From assembly GCA_002305315.1 (NCBI GenBank), contig DBQQ01000016.1:40720-104719 (forward strand): 64,000 bases of DNA. Direction: 5' to 3'. This DNA is from Clostridiales bacterium UBA1390 (GTDB lineage Bacteria > Bacillota > Clostridia > Lachnospirales > Bianqueaceae). Of this stretch, positions 57,310 to 64,000 are shown one piece after another; the stretch's first letter is position 1, and each line of letters begins with the position of its first letter. Both the position numbers and the translations under genes were made by a program. The notes below the pieces were generated by a model. That model searched no databases. It was given only the letters and a program-made list of their open reading frames with translations, and was not told the origin of the DNA.

Positions 57310-57954
57310 TTACTTGTGTGTTCGTAGAAAATCTATAAACAGACGCACTTCTCGTTGTTCTTCGGAAGATAGAAGCGCAAGATGATGAGGTAAGGTTTGG
57401 GGAAAATTGGATTCGGCCATCAAAAGTATTTCCATGGGGATTTGAAATAAGTCTGCGATCTTCTGAAAAAGTTCGAGAGAAGGAAGCCGTTGCCCTGTTT
57501 CATAATGGGAATAAGCCGCTGGTGTGATATGTAAAGTATGAGCGACCTCCACTTGTGTCAATCCTAAACGCTTTCGATATTTTTTCAGTCGATATGCGAA
57601 ACATTGTGATGAAGGAAGTGGAGGTACGGGAGAAGGATGCTGTTTCTGATAAGCTAGGAAATGTAGATATTGTTGAACCTGAGAGAGTTGTTCACTGGAA
57701 AGTGTATCTAGAGAAGGTATAGATAAAGAAGGAAGTTTGGGCGTTTCAGAAAGTGGACGTCCCAGCAGATAAGCCATGGAAACGTGATAAAGTTGGGCAA
57801 AACGATATAACATAAAGATATCTGGAACACGGCGGCCACTCTCATAATGGGAACAGCATTGAGGAGATATGCCGAGATATGCGGCGACCTCTTTCTGGGA
57901 TAAACCAAACCGACGTCGGAGGCTCAAGAGCCTGGAAGAACAAATTGATGACAT
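57310..57954 (-). CDS. Regulator with two XRE-type HTH domains
   Basis: 214 residues containing two similar Cro/CI helix-turn-helix domains: residues about 8-65 (LRRRFGLSQKEVAAYLGIS, CSHYESGRRVPD) and about 120-180 (YRKRLGLTQVEVAHTLHIT, YSHYETGQRLPS), joined by a Pro/Ser-rich linker and followed by an acidic helical tail. One chain may thus bind both halves of an operator. The likely start follows AGAAAGGATG at long spacing. It stands alone; its targets are unknown. Confidence 0.82.
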   Translation of the reverse strand: MSSICSSRLLSLRRRFGLSQKEVAAYLGISPQCCSHYESGRRVPDIFMLYRFAQLYHVSMAYLLGRPLSETPKLPSLSIPSLDTLSSEQLSQVQQYLHFLAYQKQHPSPVPPLPSSQCFAYRLKKYRKRLGLTQVEVAHTLHITPAAYSHYETGQRLPSLELFQKIADLFQIPMEILLMAESNFPQTLPHHLALLSSEEQREVRLFIDFLRTHK

Positions 57955-57994
57955 GCTTATACAATCATCCTTTCTTAAATATAGAATATAAAGG

Positions 57995-58012
57995 CCTAGG
58001 AAATGCTCCTAG
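57995..58012. promoter_or_regulatory. Dyad upstream of double-HTH gene
   Basis: CCTAGGA-AATGC-TCCTAG, 6-bp arms, about 45 bases upstream of the leftward start. It is a candidate binding site for the HTH protein itself. Confidence 0.35.
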
Positions 58013-58277
58013 ACGTTGTTCCCTATTGTACCAAATGAAATCAAAGAAAAGAGGAACAAAAGGGATTGTTTTTGGAGATACATAAGAGGAATTCTTGATA
58101 AAAGTAAAGAAAGCAATTGCATTTTTGGTCAAGAAGAGATATAGTAATATGAAAGAACTTAGGAGAAGGGGAAGCGCCAAGGGAGAGGAGTCTATTGTTT
58201 TCTGTGTCACCAGGAAGAAAGTAAAAGGATATAGGCCAAGAAAGGAATAGGAGGCGTATATGTGTAGGATTTGAAGT

Positions 58278-58470
58278 GTCTTCCCCGCGCAGGTGGGGGT
58301 GATCCTACCTGATTGATTACAATGCTACACAGGCAGCAGCCTTCCCCGTATAAGCGGGGGGGGGGGGCCTGGTGCGACGATGTAGAGTTTTCCCTACGTG
58401 GACAGGGATCCTATCTAGGTTGAGATATCGATCATAGGCATCGCAAGGTCCCTGCATAAGCAGGGATATT
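58278..58470. CRISPR. Decayed type I-E-like CRISPR array
   Basis: Four degenerate repeats: at 58278 (GTCTTCCCCGC to GGGGGTGATCC, 28 bp), 58339 (GCCTTCCCCGTATAAGCGGGG), 58387 (GTTTTCCC to CAGGGATCC) and about 58447 (GTCCCTGCATAAGCAGGGAT). The first two start exactly 61 bp apart, the 28+33 spacing of type I-E arrays; the others are 48 and about 60 bp on. Repeat 2 has expanded to a 12-G run. No cas genes are visible nearby. The core CCCCGC...GCGGGG hairpin is the type I-E repeat form. Confidence 0.65.
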
Positions 58471-58824
58471 TTTTTATGATACCTCTTCTGCGCGTTCGTG
58501 GCGGATAGAATTTCACGAGTGACAGGGGGCTTTTTGCATGGATTCCATCTTCGTAAGAAATCAGAATAAAGCTGCCAAAATCGATAGCAACCTTTACTAG
58601 CATACAACAACCAGATTTTCATCGGAGTTTGACGTCCGTTGGCAGCAAAGTCGGGGCGTGACTCAACCGTCATAGTACTTGAAAGCGGTAAAGCCACGCC
58701 TAGTGTATCATGATCTAATGTACAGAAAATGGCAGAAACCTTACGAAATCCATACGATTTTACGGCATCATTACAAACAACAAGAGAGGATTGCAAGAAA
58801 AGAAAGTATATATTCTATCGTTGT

Positions 58825-58897
58825 ATTCCCATTACAGATAGTGGTAAATATGAATGCTGTAGCAATTAACTCCAAAAATAATGGTGATAATGTATGA
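58825..58897. repeat. Direct repeat, copy 1
   Basis: About 73 bp beginning ATTCCCATTACAGATAGTGG, matching copy 2 at 59043-59115 with about half a dozen mismatches. Both copies end in the same short reading frame (FPLQIVVNMNAV). Confidence 0.85.
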
Positions 58898-59042
58898 AAT
58901 ATAAAATAAACATATTGCAACGCGATATTCTGGCAAAGCACTACAGGCGGATTTGTCAGGGCAGAGATACCCATGTAAAGAGCCTTTTATGGCCGAAGGA
59001 TATGGCCCAGATATCCGCCCAAGGTGGCTGTCTGCGTTGTAA

Positions 59043-59115
59043 ATTCCCATTACAGATAGTGGTAAATATGAATGCTGTAACAATTAACTCCGAAAATAAT
59101 GGCAATACTGTATAA
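59043..59115. repeat. Direct repeat, copy 2
   Basis: Second copy of the 73-bp repeat, 218 bp downstream of the first and in the same orientation. Confidence 0.85.
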
Positions 59116-59563
59116 ACTCTGAAATAACATATCAAGCAAGCACATCCCAGTTCCCATCATTCCACCCAAGCACAAGTGGCACCGAATCGATAAAGGAACA
59201 CATAAAGAAGTTGAAAAAATATATAACATATTTTAGCTTCTTTTCCGGGGAAATATAAAAAGATAGAATATTCAAAATAAAAAGAGATAAAAAACAACAT
59301 GTACATGGAGTATACAATAATCTTCACCAATTGCAGAACAAAAGTAATAAAAACAAGTTTCTTTGCGCTTGGTTCTATTACTTTTTTGATTTTTGGATAA
59401 AAATGGAAAAGCATGAAGGCGCGGAAAGCCTCTGATTCAGCGGGTCATAAAATTCAAAAAATGTTTACAATTAAAAAGGGCGAAAAACGTGAAATTTCGA
59501 GCTCGTTTTTGATTATATATATGGGATAAAAAATATCCCCGCGAGGAAAGGAGGTGTGTATCC

Positions 59564-59791
59564 ATGTACAGGTTAACGGTTGAGACCCACTGGATGGAAG
59601 AGGTGGGGAACTATGTGTCCTATGGCGTTCAAGTGCGCGAGGGAGAGGAAGTGCTTTGCACGATTTCAGATATCTCTCTGGATCAGAAGCGCGTGGCGGA
59701 TTTTGTAGAACGCTGTAACCGGGAAGAACTGTCCGTATTACATATTCAGGATGTGATCGACGACGAATTCTCCTGTAGGAAGGAATACTAA
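59564..59791 (+). CDS. DUF6514 family small protein, second copy
   Basis: 75 residues, paralogous to the protein at 49871: NYVSYGVQVR, CTISDISLDQKRVADFVERCN and LSVLHIQDVIDDE align by eye. A near-perfect GAAAGGAGGTG precedes the ATG. It is monocistronic, ending before a strong terminator. Upstream, AAAAACG/CGTTTTT (59483-59510) form a dyad. Function unknown. Confidence 0.75.
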   Translation: MYRLTVETHWMEEVGNYVSYGVQVREGEEVLCTISDISLDQKRVADFVERCNREELSVLHIQDVIDDEFSCRKEY

Positions 59792-59833
59792 GAACGAACG
59801 AAATGTTGGAATCTTAAGGAGAGGAGGATGACG

Positions 59834-59879
59834 AAAGGCCACGTTATGCATTCATTAGGTGCATGACGTGGCCTTTTTT
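59834..59879 (+). terminator. Strong rho-independent terminator
   Basis: AAAGGCCACG-T-TATGCA pairs with TGCA-TGACGTGGCCTTT around a short loop, followed by T-run. Confidence 0.9.
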
Positions 59880-59925
59880 GTTACAGTAATTCTTTTACGA
59901 TATGCGCTTTGATGAGGGGGACAAA

Positions 59926-60435
59926 TTAAGAGAGGGACACTTCCTCGAGATCTATGATGTCGTCGATGGGAATGGAAAGGAGAGCGTCATCTTCTTGGGT
60001 ATGAAAGAGGATGTGACGCGTGTAAGTGTCGATTTTACGGATATCACCCATACGAGAGACATAGGCGCCACCTTCCTTTTTGGCATCGGGAATAAAGTAC
60101 GTGATGGAGACTACAGGATGCTCGGAGAGATGTTCCTGGATGAATGAGAGTCTCGCATCCAGGAGGGCGCGACGGTTGTCGTCCAGCAAAATTCGATCCT
60201 GCGTATGGCGAGCGGTCTCGGTAACGGCAGCTTCGTAACCAGTCAGTGCGGCAAACGGAGAGAATTGGGCGGCTCGATTCTCCTTCGACATGGGAGGATG
60301 TTTGGAGGAGCGTGGATGGGGGAGATGGAACATGTCTTCGTACAGATGGGAGTCGGCGGCAGAATTGAAAAAGGAATCGGACAGTGAATCCTGGGAAGTG
60401 ATCCATGTCGAATCGGAAGAAGCGTCAGGATACAT
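59926..60435 (-). CDS. YolD-like family protein
   Basis: 169 residues. The YolD-like part begins at PMSKENRAAQFSPFAALTGYEAAV, near residue 48, and continues through a beta-rich region (VSITYFIPD, GDIRKIDTYTRHILF, IPIDDIIDLEEV). Residues 1-45 are variable. It lies downstream of a Y-family polymerase gene on the same strand, the standard arrangement linked to DNA-damage tolerance. AAAGGAG precedes the ATG. Confidence 0.82.
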   Translation of the reverse strand: MYPDASSDSTWITSQDSLSDSFFNSAADSHLYEDMFHLPHPRSSKHPPMSKENRAAQFSPFAALTGYEAAVTETARHTQDRILLDDNRRALLDARLSFIQEHLSEHPVVSITYFIPDAKKEGGAYVSRMGDIRKIDTYTRHILFHTQEDDALLSIPIDDIIDLEEVSLS

Positions 60436-60464
60436 GAAAAATTCTCCTTTCTGAAAAAACAGGC

Positions 60465-62006
60465 TTAAGCCTTATGTCCGCCAACTTGTTGATTGCGTTC
60501 CTGGGTGCGGGCGCCTTTTTCCAGGTTCATTCCCTTGAGAATCGCGTTCTTGCCGTATCGGCGCTGGATGTCCAAAACAGCGCGTTGAATGCGGCCCTCG
60601 CGTTCCAGTGCTTTTTCTTCGGCGGACTGCGCTTCATAATCGGTAAAAAGATCGAGCTGTTCGGCAGCGGAAGAGACAGCCTGTGATTCGGGGATTACAC
60701 GGTTGGCGGAAATCGTAATCCGTCGGATGGTCAACTGGGGATTTACAATACGCTCATAGAGGTCGGTCATACATTGCAGAATCTGGCGAGTGGAATGCAT
60801 ATACCCTGGTAAATGTCCGGTTCCATGCGCATGCTTCGGGACTTTGCGGCCATAGGCATCGGTGGTGATAGGTCCGTGATACAGGGCGCGCCGGGTGGGA
60901 TCCGAAAGGTTTTCCACATCATATCCGATGGTTAGGGTGACCTGATCGGTCACTAGACCTTTGTCGACAAGATCCAATACCAAAAGATCCGTCATTTCAC
61001 GCACAATGAGACGTCCTTTTTCATAAGAATAGGGTTCCGGCAGAACCTGACCGGAGCCGATCGAATTATTATCAGGCTGATAGGCTTTGATATCTCGAAT
61101 CGTACAAGGCTCCCATCCCCAGGCGTGATCGATGAGGAGTTCTGCGTTGACGCCGAAGAGACGATAGAGGAGATCCTCATTATAATAATCGGAAGGTTTG
61201 CCTAAAGAACAGCGGGCGATATCGCCCATGGTAAAAAGGCCATGTTCCCGCAATTTGCGGGCGTACCCATGGCCAACGCGCCAGAAGTCTGTGAGAGGCT
61301 TGTGCGTCCAAAGAAGTTTTCGATAAGTGAATTCATCCAGTGCGGCGATGCGAACGCCGTCGGAATCCGCTGGGACATGTTTGGCCACAATATCCATGGC
61401 GACTTTGGCCAAGTAGAGATTGGTTCCGATGCCGGCAGCAGCCGTGATTCCCGTTGTCGTATAGACATCCTGGATCATAGTTTTGACGAGCTGGTAGGCT
61501 GTCATATGATATAGGGACAGATATCCGCTAAGATCCATGAATACTTCATCGATGGAATACACATGGATATCTTCGGGAGCGATATACTTCAGATAAATAC
61601 GATAGATTCGGGTGCTGCATTCCATATAGTGTGCCATTTGCGGAGGAGCAATGATATAGCCAAGAGCTAGGGAAGGATCCTTTTCCAGTTCTTCTGCATT
61701 GCTGGAAGTACCGGAAAAGGTCCATTGTCCATGAGCATCCCGGATAGCCTTGTGGAGACGAATGGCCTCGGTAAGGCGCTTGGCGTTGATCTCTTTTACC
61801 TTTTCCATGACTTCGAACAGGCGGCAGCGTCCCGGAATCCCATAGGCCTTGAGGGCGGGAGACACGGCAAGACAGATGGTTTTGGAGGTGCGGGATGCGT
61901 CTGCTACGACAAGATGCGTCGTCATGGGATCCAGGCCACGGTCCACGGCCTCCAGCGAGGCATAATAACTCTTCAGATCAATCGCGGTATAGATGGGATC
62001 AGACAT
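60465..62006 (-). CDS. Y-family DNA polymerase (UvrX/UmuC-like)
   Basis: 513 residues. Catalytic acids lie in YTAIDLKSYYASLEAV (first Asp) and HVYSIDEVFMDLSGYL (Asp-Glu). Little-finger and C-terminal regions are of the YqjW/UvrX type found with YolD. It copies across damaged DNA at low fidelity. AAAGGAG precedes the start. The C-terminal tail is Gln/Arg-rich. Confidence 0.92.
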   Translation of the reverse strand: MSDPIYTAIDLKSYYASLEAVDRGLDPMTTHLVVADASRTSKTICLAVSPALKAYGIPGRCRLFEVMEKVKEINAKRLTEAIRLHKAIRDAHGQWTFSGTSSNAEELEKDPSLALGYIIAPPQMAHYMECSTRIYRIYLKYIAPEDIHVYSIDEVFMDLSGYLSLYHMTAYQLVKTMIQDVYTTTGITAAAGIGTNLYLAKVAMDIVAKHVPADSDGVRIAALDEFTYRKLLWTHKPLTDFWRVGHGYARKLREHGLFTMGDIARCSLGKPSDYYNEDLLYRLFGVNAELLIDHAWGWEPCTIRDIKAYQPDNNSIGSGQVLPEPYSYEKGRLIVREMTDLLVLDLVDKGLVTDQVTLTIGYDVENLSDPTRRALYHGPITTDAYGRKVPKHAHGTGHLPGYMHSTRQILQCMTDLYERIVNPQLTIRRITISANRVIPESQAVSSAAEQLDLFTDYEAQSAEEKALEREGRIQRAVLDIQRRYGKNAILKGMNLEKGARTQERNQQVGGHKA

Positions 62007-62061
62007 GGCGCATCTCCTTTCTGTGGAAATCGGAAACCACTGTAGTTTGTCCGAAAATCGG

Positions 62062-62073
62062 CGGATATATCCG
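62062..62073. promoter_or_regulatory. Palindrome upstream of Y-family polymerase
   Basis: CGGATATATCCG, a perfect 12-bp palindrome about 60 bases upstream of the leftward start, just after a possible promoter (TTGCTT and TATCCT on the minus strand, 17-base spacer). It does not match the usual GAAC-N4-GTTC LexA box, so it may be another operator. Confidence 0.4.
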
Positions 62074-62135
62074 ATAGAATAATATTAGGATATCATAAGA
62101 TGCACAGAGAAGCAAGGGCGACCGCAAGATACCTC

Positions 62136-62164
62136 TTGCAATCCGCTTCTTTTTCCTTTATAAT
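62136..62164 (+). promoter_or_regulatory. Promoter of PfkB kinase gene
   Basis: TTGCAA (62136-62141) and TATAAT (62159-62164), 17-base spacer, about 80 bases upstream of the start. Confidence 0.7.
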
Positions 62165-62243
62165 GAAACCAACGAGATTCATTCTCTGACGCGTATCCTT
62201 TAGACTATGCCGTAGGCGTCAGCGGCGGAATGGAGATAAAAAG

Positions 62244-63332
62244 ATGGAACACTTCAATCCTTTATTGCAGAATAATGACAGTCCCAAGAAGTTCTTTACG
62301 ATTGGAGAAATCATGCTGCGCCTGAGTCCTCCAAACTATGAGAAGATTCGTATGGCCAGCAGTTTCGAGGCCAGTTATGGCGGCAGCGAGGCCAATATCG
62401 CATTGGCCTTGGCCAACCTGGGTATTGACAGTACCTTCTTCAGCGTGGTTCCGAATAACAGTCTGGGCAAGAGTGCTATTCGTATGCTGCGGAGCAACGA
62501 CGTACACTGTACGCCGATGATTCTCAGCACGCCGGAGGAGACCCCGACGCATCGTCTGGGCACCTATTATCTGGAGACAGGCTATGGGATTCGTGCCAGC
62601 AAGGTGATCTATGACCGCAAACACAGTGCGATCACCGAGTATGATTTCAGTAAGGTCAATCTGGATGAGCTCCTGGATGGGTATGACTGGCTGCATCTGA
62701 GTGGTATCACGCCGGCATTGGCGCCGAATTGCCGCAAGCTGGTGCTGGATAGTCTGAAGACCGCGAAGGAAAAGGGCATGACGGTCAGTTTTGACGGCAA
62801 TTTCCGCAGTGCGCTTTGGACCTGGGAGGAGGCTCGGGATTTCTGTACGGAGTGCCTGCCCTATGTGGATGTATTGCTGGGGATCGAGCCGTATCATCTC
62901 TGGAAGGATGATAATGATCACAGTAAAGGAGACTGGAAAGACGGGGTGCCACTGCAGCCCAGCTATGAGCAGCAGGATGAGATCTTCCAGGCCTTTATTG
63001 ACAAGTATCCGAACATCAAATGTATTGCGCGGCATGTGCGTTATGCGCACAGCGGCAGCGAGAACAGCCTGAAAGCTTTCATGTGGTACGACGGACACAC
63101 TTTCGAGAGCAAGCTTTTCACGTTTAATATTCTGGATCGTGTCGGCGGCGGCGATGCCTTTGCCAGCGGTCTGATCTATGCGATGATCCATAATTATCGG
63201 GCTATGGATATGATCAATTTTGCGGTCGCCAGCAGTGCCATCAAGCATACGATTCATGGAGATGCCAATATCACGGATGATGTAGATACCATTCGCAACC
63301 TCATGAACATGAGCTACGATATCAAACGATAA
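62244..63332 (+). CDS. PfkB family sugar kinase (2-keto-3-deoxygluconate kinase-like)
   Basis: 362 residues, ribokinase fold. Substrate-binding GGSEANIALALANLG near residue 46, and the catalytic signature DRVGGGDAFASGLIYAM with the base Asp, near residue 298. Length and YGIRASKVIYDRKHSAI fit KdgK-like kinases of Firmicutes. It would phosphorylate KDG or a related sugar acid. GGAGAT precedes the ATG. The following small kinase gene starts 4 bases later. Confidence 0.85.
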   Translation: MEHFNPLLQNNDSPKKFFTIGEIMLRLSPPNYEKIRMASSFEASYGGSEANIALALANLGIDSTFFSVVPNNSLGKSAIRMLRSNDVHCTPMILSTPEETPTHRLGTYYLETGYGIRASKVIYDRKHSAITEYDFSKVNLDELLDGYDWLHLSGITPALAPNCRKLVLDSLKTAKEKGMTVSFDGNFRSALWTWEEARDFCTECLPYVDVLLGIEPYHLWKDDNDHSKGDWKDGVPLQPSYEQQDEIFQAFIDKYPNIKCIARHVRYAHSGSENSLKAFMWYDGHTFESKLFTFNILDRVGGGDAFASGLIYAMIHNYRAMDMINFAVASSAIKHTIHGDANITDDVDTIRNLMNMSYDIKR

Positions 63333-63336
63333 ATAT

Positions 63337-63867
63337 ATGGGGACAGGCATTCTTGTCTGTGGCTTGAATGGCTGCGGGAAAAGTACACTGGGAGAAGCGT
63401 TGGCAGAACGCTTGGGATACACATGGATCGATATCGAAGACTGTTATTTCCCGAAAACAGATTCACGGTATCCCTACGCGGCTCCTCGTTCCCGGAAAGA
63501 GGCCGAACAGATTCTGCGAGAGCGAATTGGCCAGAGTGATCATTTTGTGTTGACAGCAGTTAAGGGCGACTTTGCAGACGATATCATCGCAGCCCTCGAA
63601 AAAGTATTATGGATTCGGGTGCCGCAGGAGATTCGAATGCAGCGCGTGCGAAAACGATCCTATGAGAAATTTGGACCGCGAATGTTGCCTGGGGGTGATC
63701 TGTATGAGCAGGAGGAACGCTTCCTGGTCCATGCGGAAACAAGGAAAGAAGCGGATGTGTCTGCCTGGGTCGCTACGGTATCCTGTCCGCTTCAGATAGT
63801 TGATGGAACACAGCCCATTGCTGAGCTGCTGGAACAGGTTTGTAGCGGAAAATGTATTATCGGATGA
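63337..63867 (+). CDS. Small P-loop kinase-like ATPase
   Basis: 176 residues. Walker A CGLNGCGKSTLGEAL near residue 8 and a kinase-like DIEDCYFPK segment; later RMQRVRKRSYEKFG may form the lid. It resembles shikimate/gluconate kinase-type proteins (AAA_33). It is probably co-transcribed with the PfkB gene and may act on a small metabolite, but the substrate is unknown. Confidence 0.75.
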   Translation: MGTGILVCGLNGCGKSTLGEALAERLGYTWIDIEDCYFPKTDSRYPYAAPRSRKEAEQILRERIGQSDHFVLTAVKGDFADDIIAALEKVLWIRVPQEIRMQRVRKRSYEKFGPRMLPGGDLYEQEERFLVHAETRKEADVSAWVATVSCPLQIVDGTQPIAELLEQVCSGKCIIG

Positions 63868-63900
63868 AAAAATAATGATTGCGATGTAAAGCTGTATCAT

Positions 63901-63935
63901 AAGAGTCAGGTCTTGCGAGGTCTGGCTCTTATTTC
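63901..63935 (+). terminator. Rho-independent terminator
   Basis: AAGAGTCAG pairs with CTGGCTCTT (one G-T pair) around a 12-base loop, followed by ATTTCG. Bases 63936-64000 hold no gene. Confidence 0.65.
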
Positions 63936-64000
63936 GTGTAAAAGTGGGCGGGCGGGGATTTCTCATTAGTCAGGGGCTTCAAATGTTACAACCCCCGTGG

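Larger units (their letters stand above)
58471..59563. other. Gene-poor stretch with direct repeat
   Basis: About 1.1 kb lacking a credible complete gene. Short frames on both strands have no family I recognise. It contains a direct repeat of about 73 bp (58825-58897, 59043-59115) and an AT-rich part before the second DUF6514 gene. Possibly decayed CRISPR-associated or mobile DNA. Confidence 0.4.

Noticed and set aside
58317..58796. 159-codon leftward frame across the CRISPR relic
   Set aside because: It runs through the degenerate repeats and poly-G tract, lacks a ribosome site and matches no family I recognise.
62262..63422. 386-codon leftward frame opposite the PfkB gene
   Set aside because: Antisense shadow of a gene with clear kinase signatures and a good promoter.

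Overview
The window looks like a chromosomal segment of an anaerobic, Gram-positive, spore-former-type Clostridia, most likely Lachnospiraceae or a close relative. This rests on the gene order miaB-mutS-mutL-miaA-hfq-methionine gamma-lyase-like gene, strong AGGAGG-type ribosome binding sites, an LplA/LplB/YtcP-type sugar ABC system, a YolD/Y-family polymerase pair and lipobox-bearing lipoproteins. Species cannot be named from the sequence alone. No rRNA or tRNA gene was recognised.

Region 1-13.3 kb is an AT-rich surface-glycan locus read rightward. It holds a TPP-dependent enzyme cut by the window edge, a frameshifted acyltransferase, a sugar epimerase, three glycosyltransferases, a pyruvyl transferase, a Wzy-like polymerase, an acyltransferase pseudogene split by an IS110-family element, a MurB-like reductase and a Wzx-like flippase. 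Together these would build, decorate, export and polymerise a repeat-unit polysaccharide. Several decorating genes are broken.

Region 13.3-22.4 kb is accessory DNA: a frameshifted EcsC gene, two ATPases with PD-(D/E)XK-like C-termini, a Phd/PIN toxin-antitoxin pair, a Sel1-repeat protein and a pRiA4b ORF-3-like protein. Region 22.5-26.9 kb has a YbaK deacylase and an ABC sugar importer (lipoprotein and two permeases, with no ATPase or regulator alongside). Region 27.0-30.5 kb holds eight copies of an exactly 75-bp repeat, then two overlapping serine recombinase genes, the second frameshifted.

Region 30.5-49.7 kb is a dense co-directional housekeeping block, probably one or a few operons: tRNA modification and mismatch repair, Hfq, RNA methylation, an SbcCD-like pair whose nuclease subunit has lost key residues, a cell-wall amidase, a lipid kinase, RpiA and a YhhN membrane protein. 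It ends at a clear terminator. Region 49.8-52.2 kb has a DUF6514 gene, a PadR-type operon with a perfect operator-like palindrome over its promoter, and an AadA-like nucleotidyltransferase.

Region 52.6-59.6 kb is a second accessory zone: an IS21-family element abutting an N-terminally truncated Wzx-like flippase, a structured intergenic element, a double-HTH regulator, a decayed type I-E-like CRISPR array without cas genes, and a 73-bp direct repeat. Region 59.6-64 kb returns to ordinary genes: a second DUF6514 gene, YolD plus a Y-family polymerase, a PfkB sugar kinase and a small P-loop kinase.
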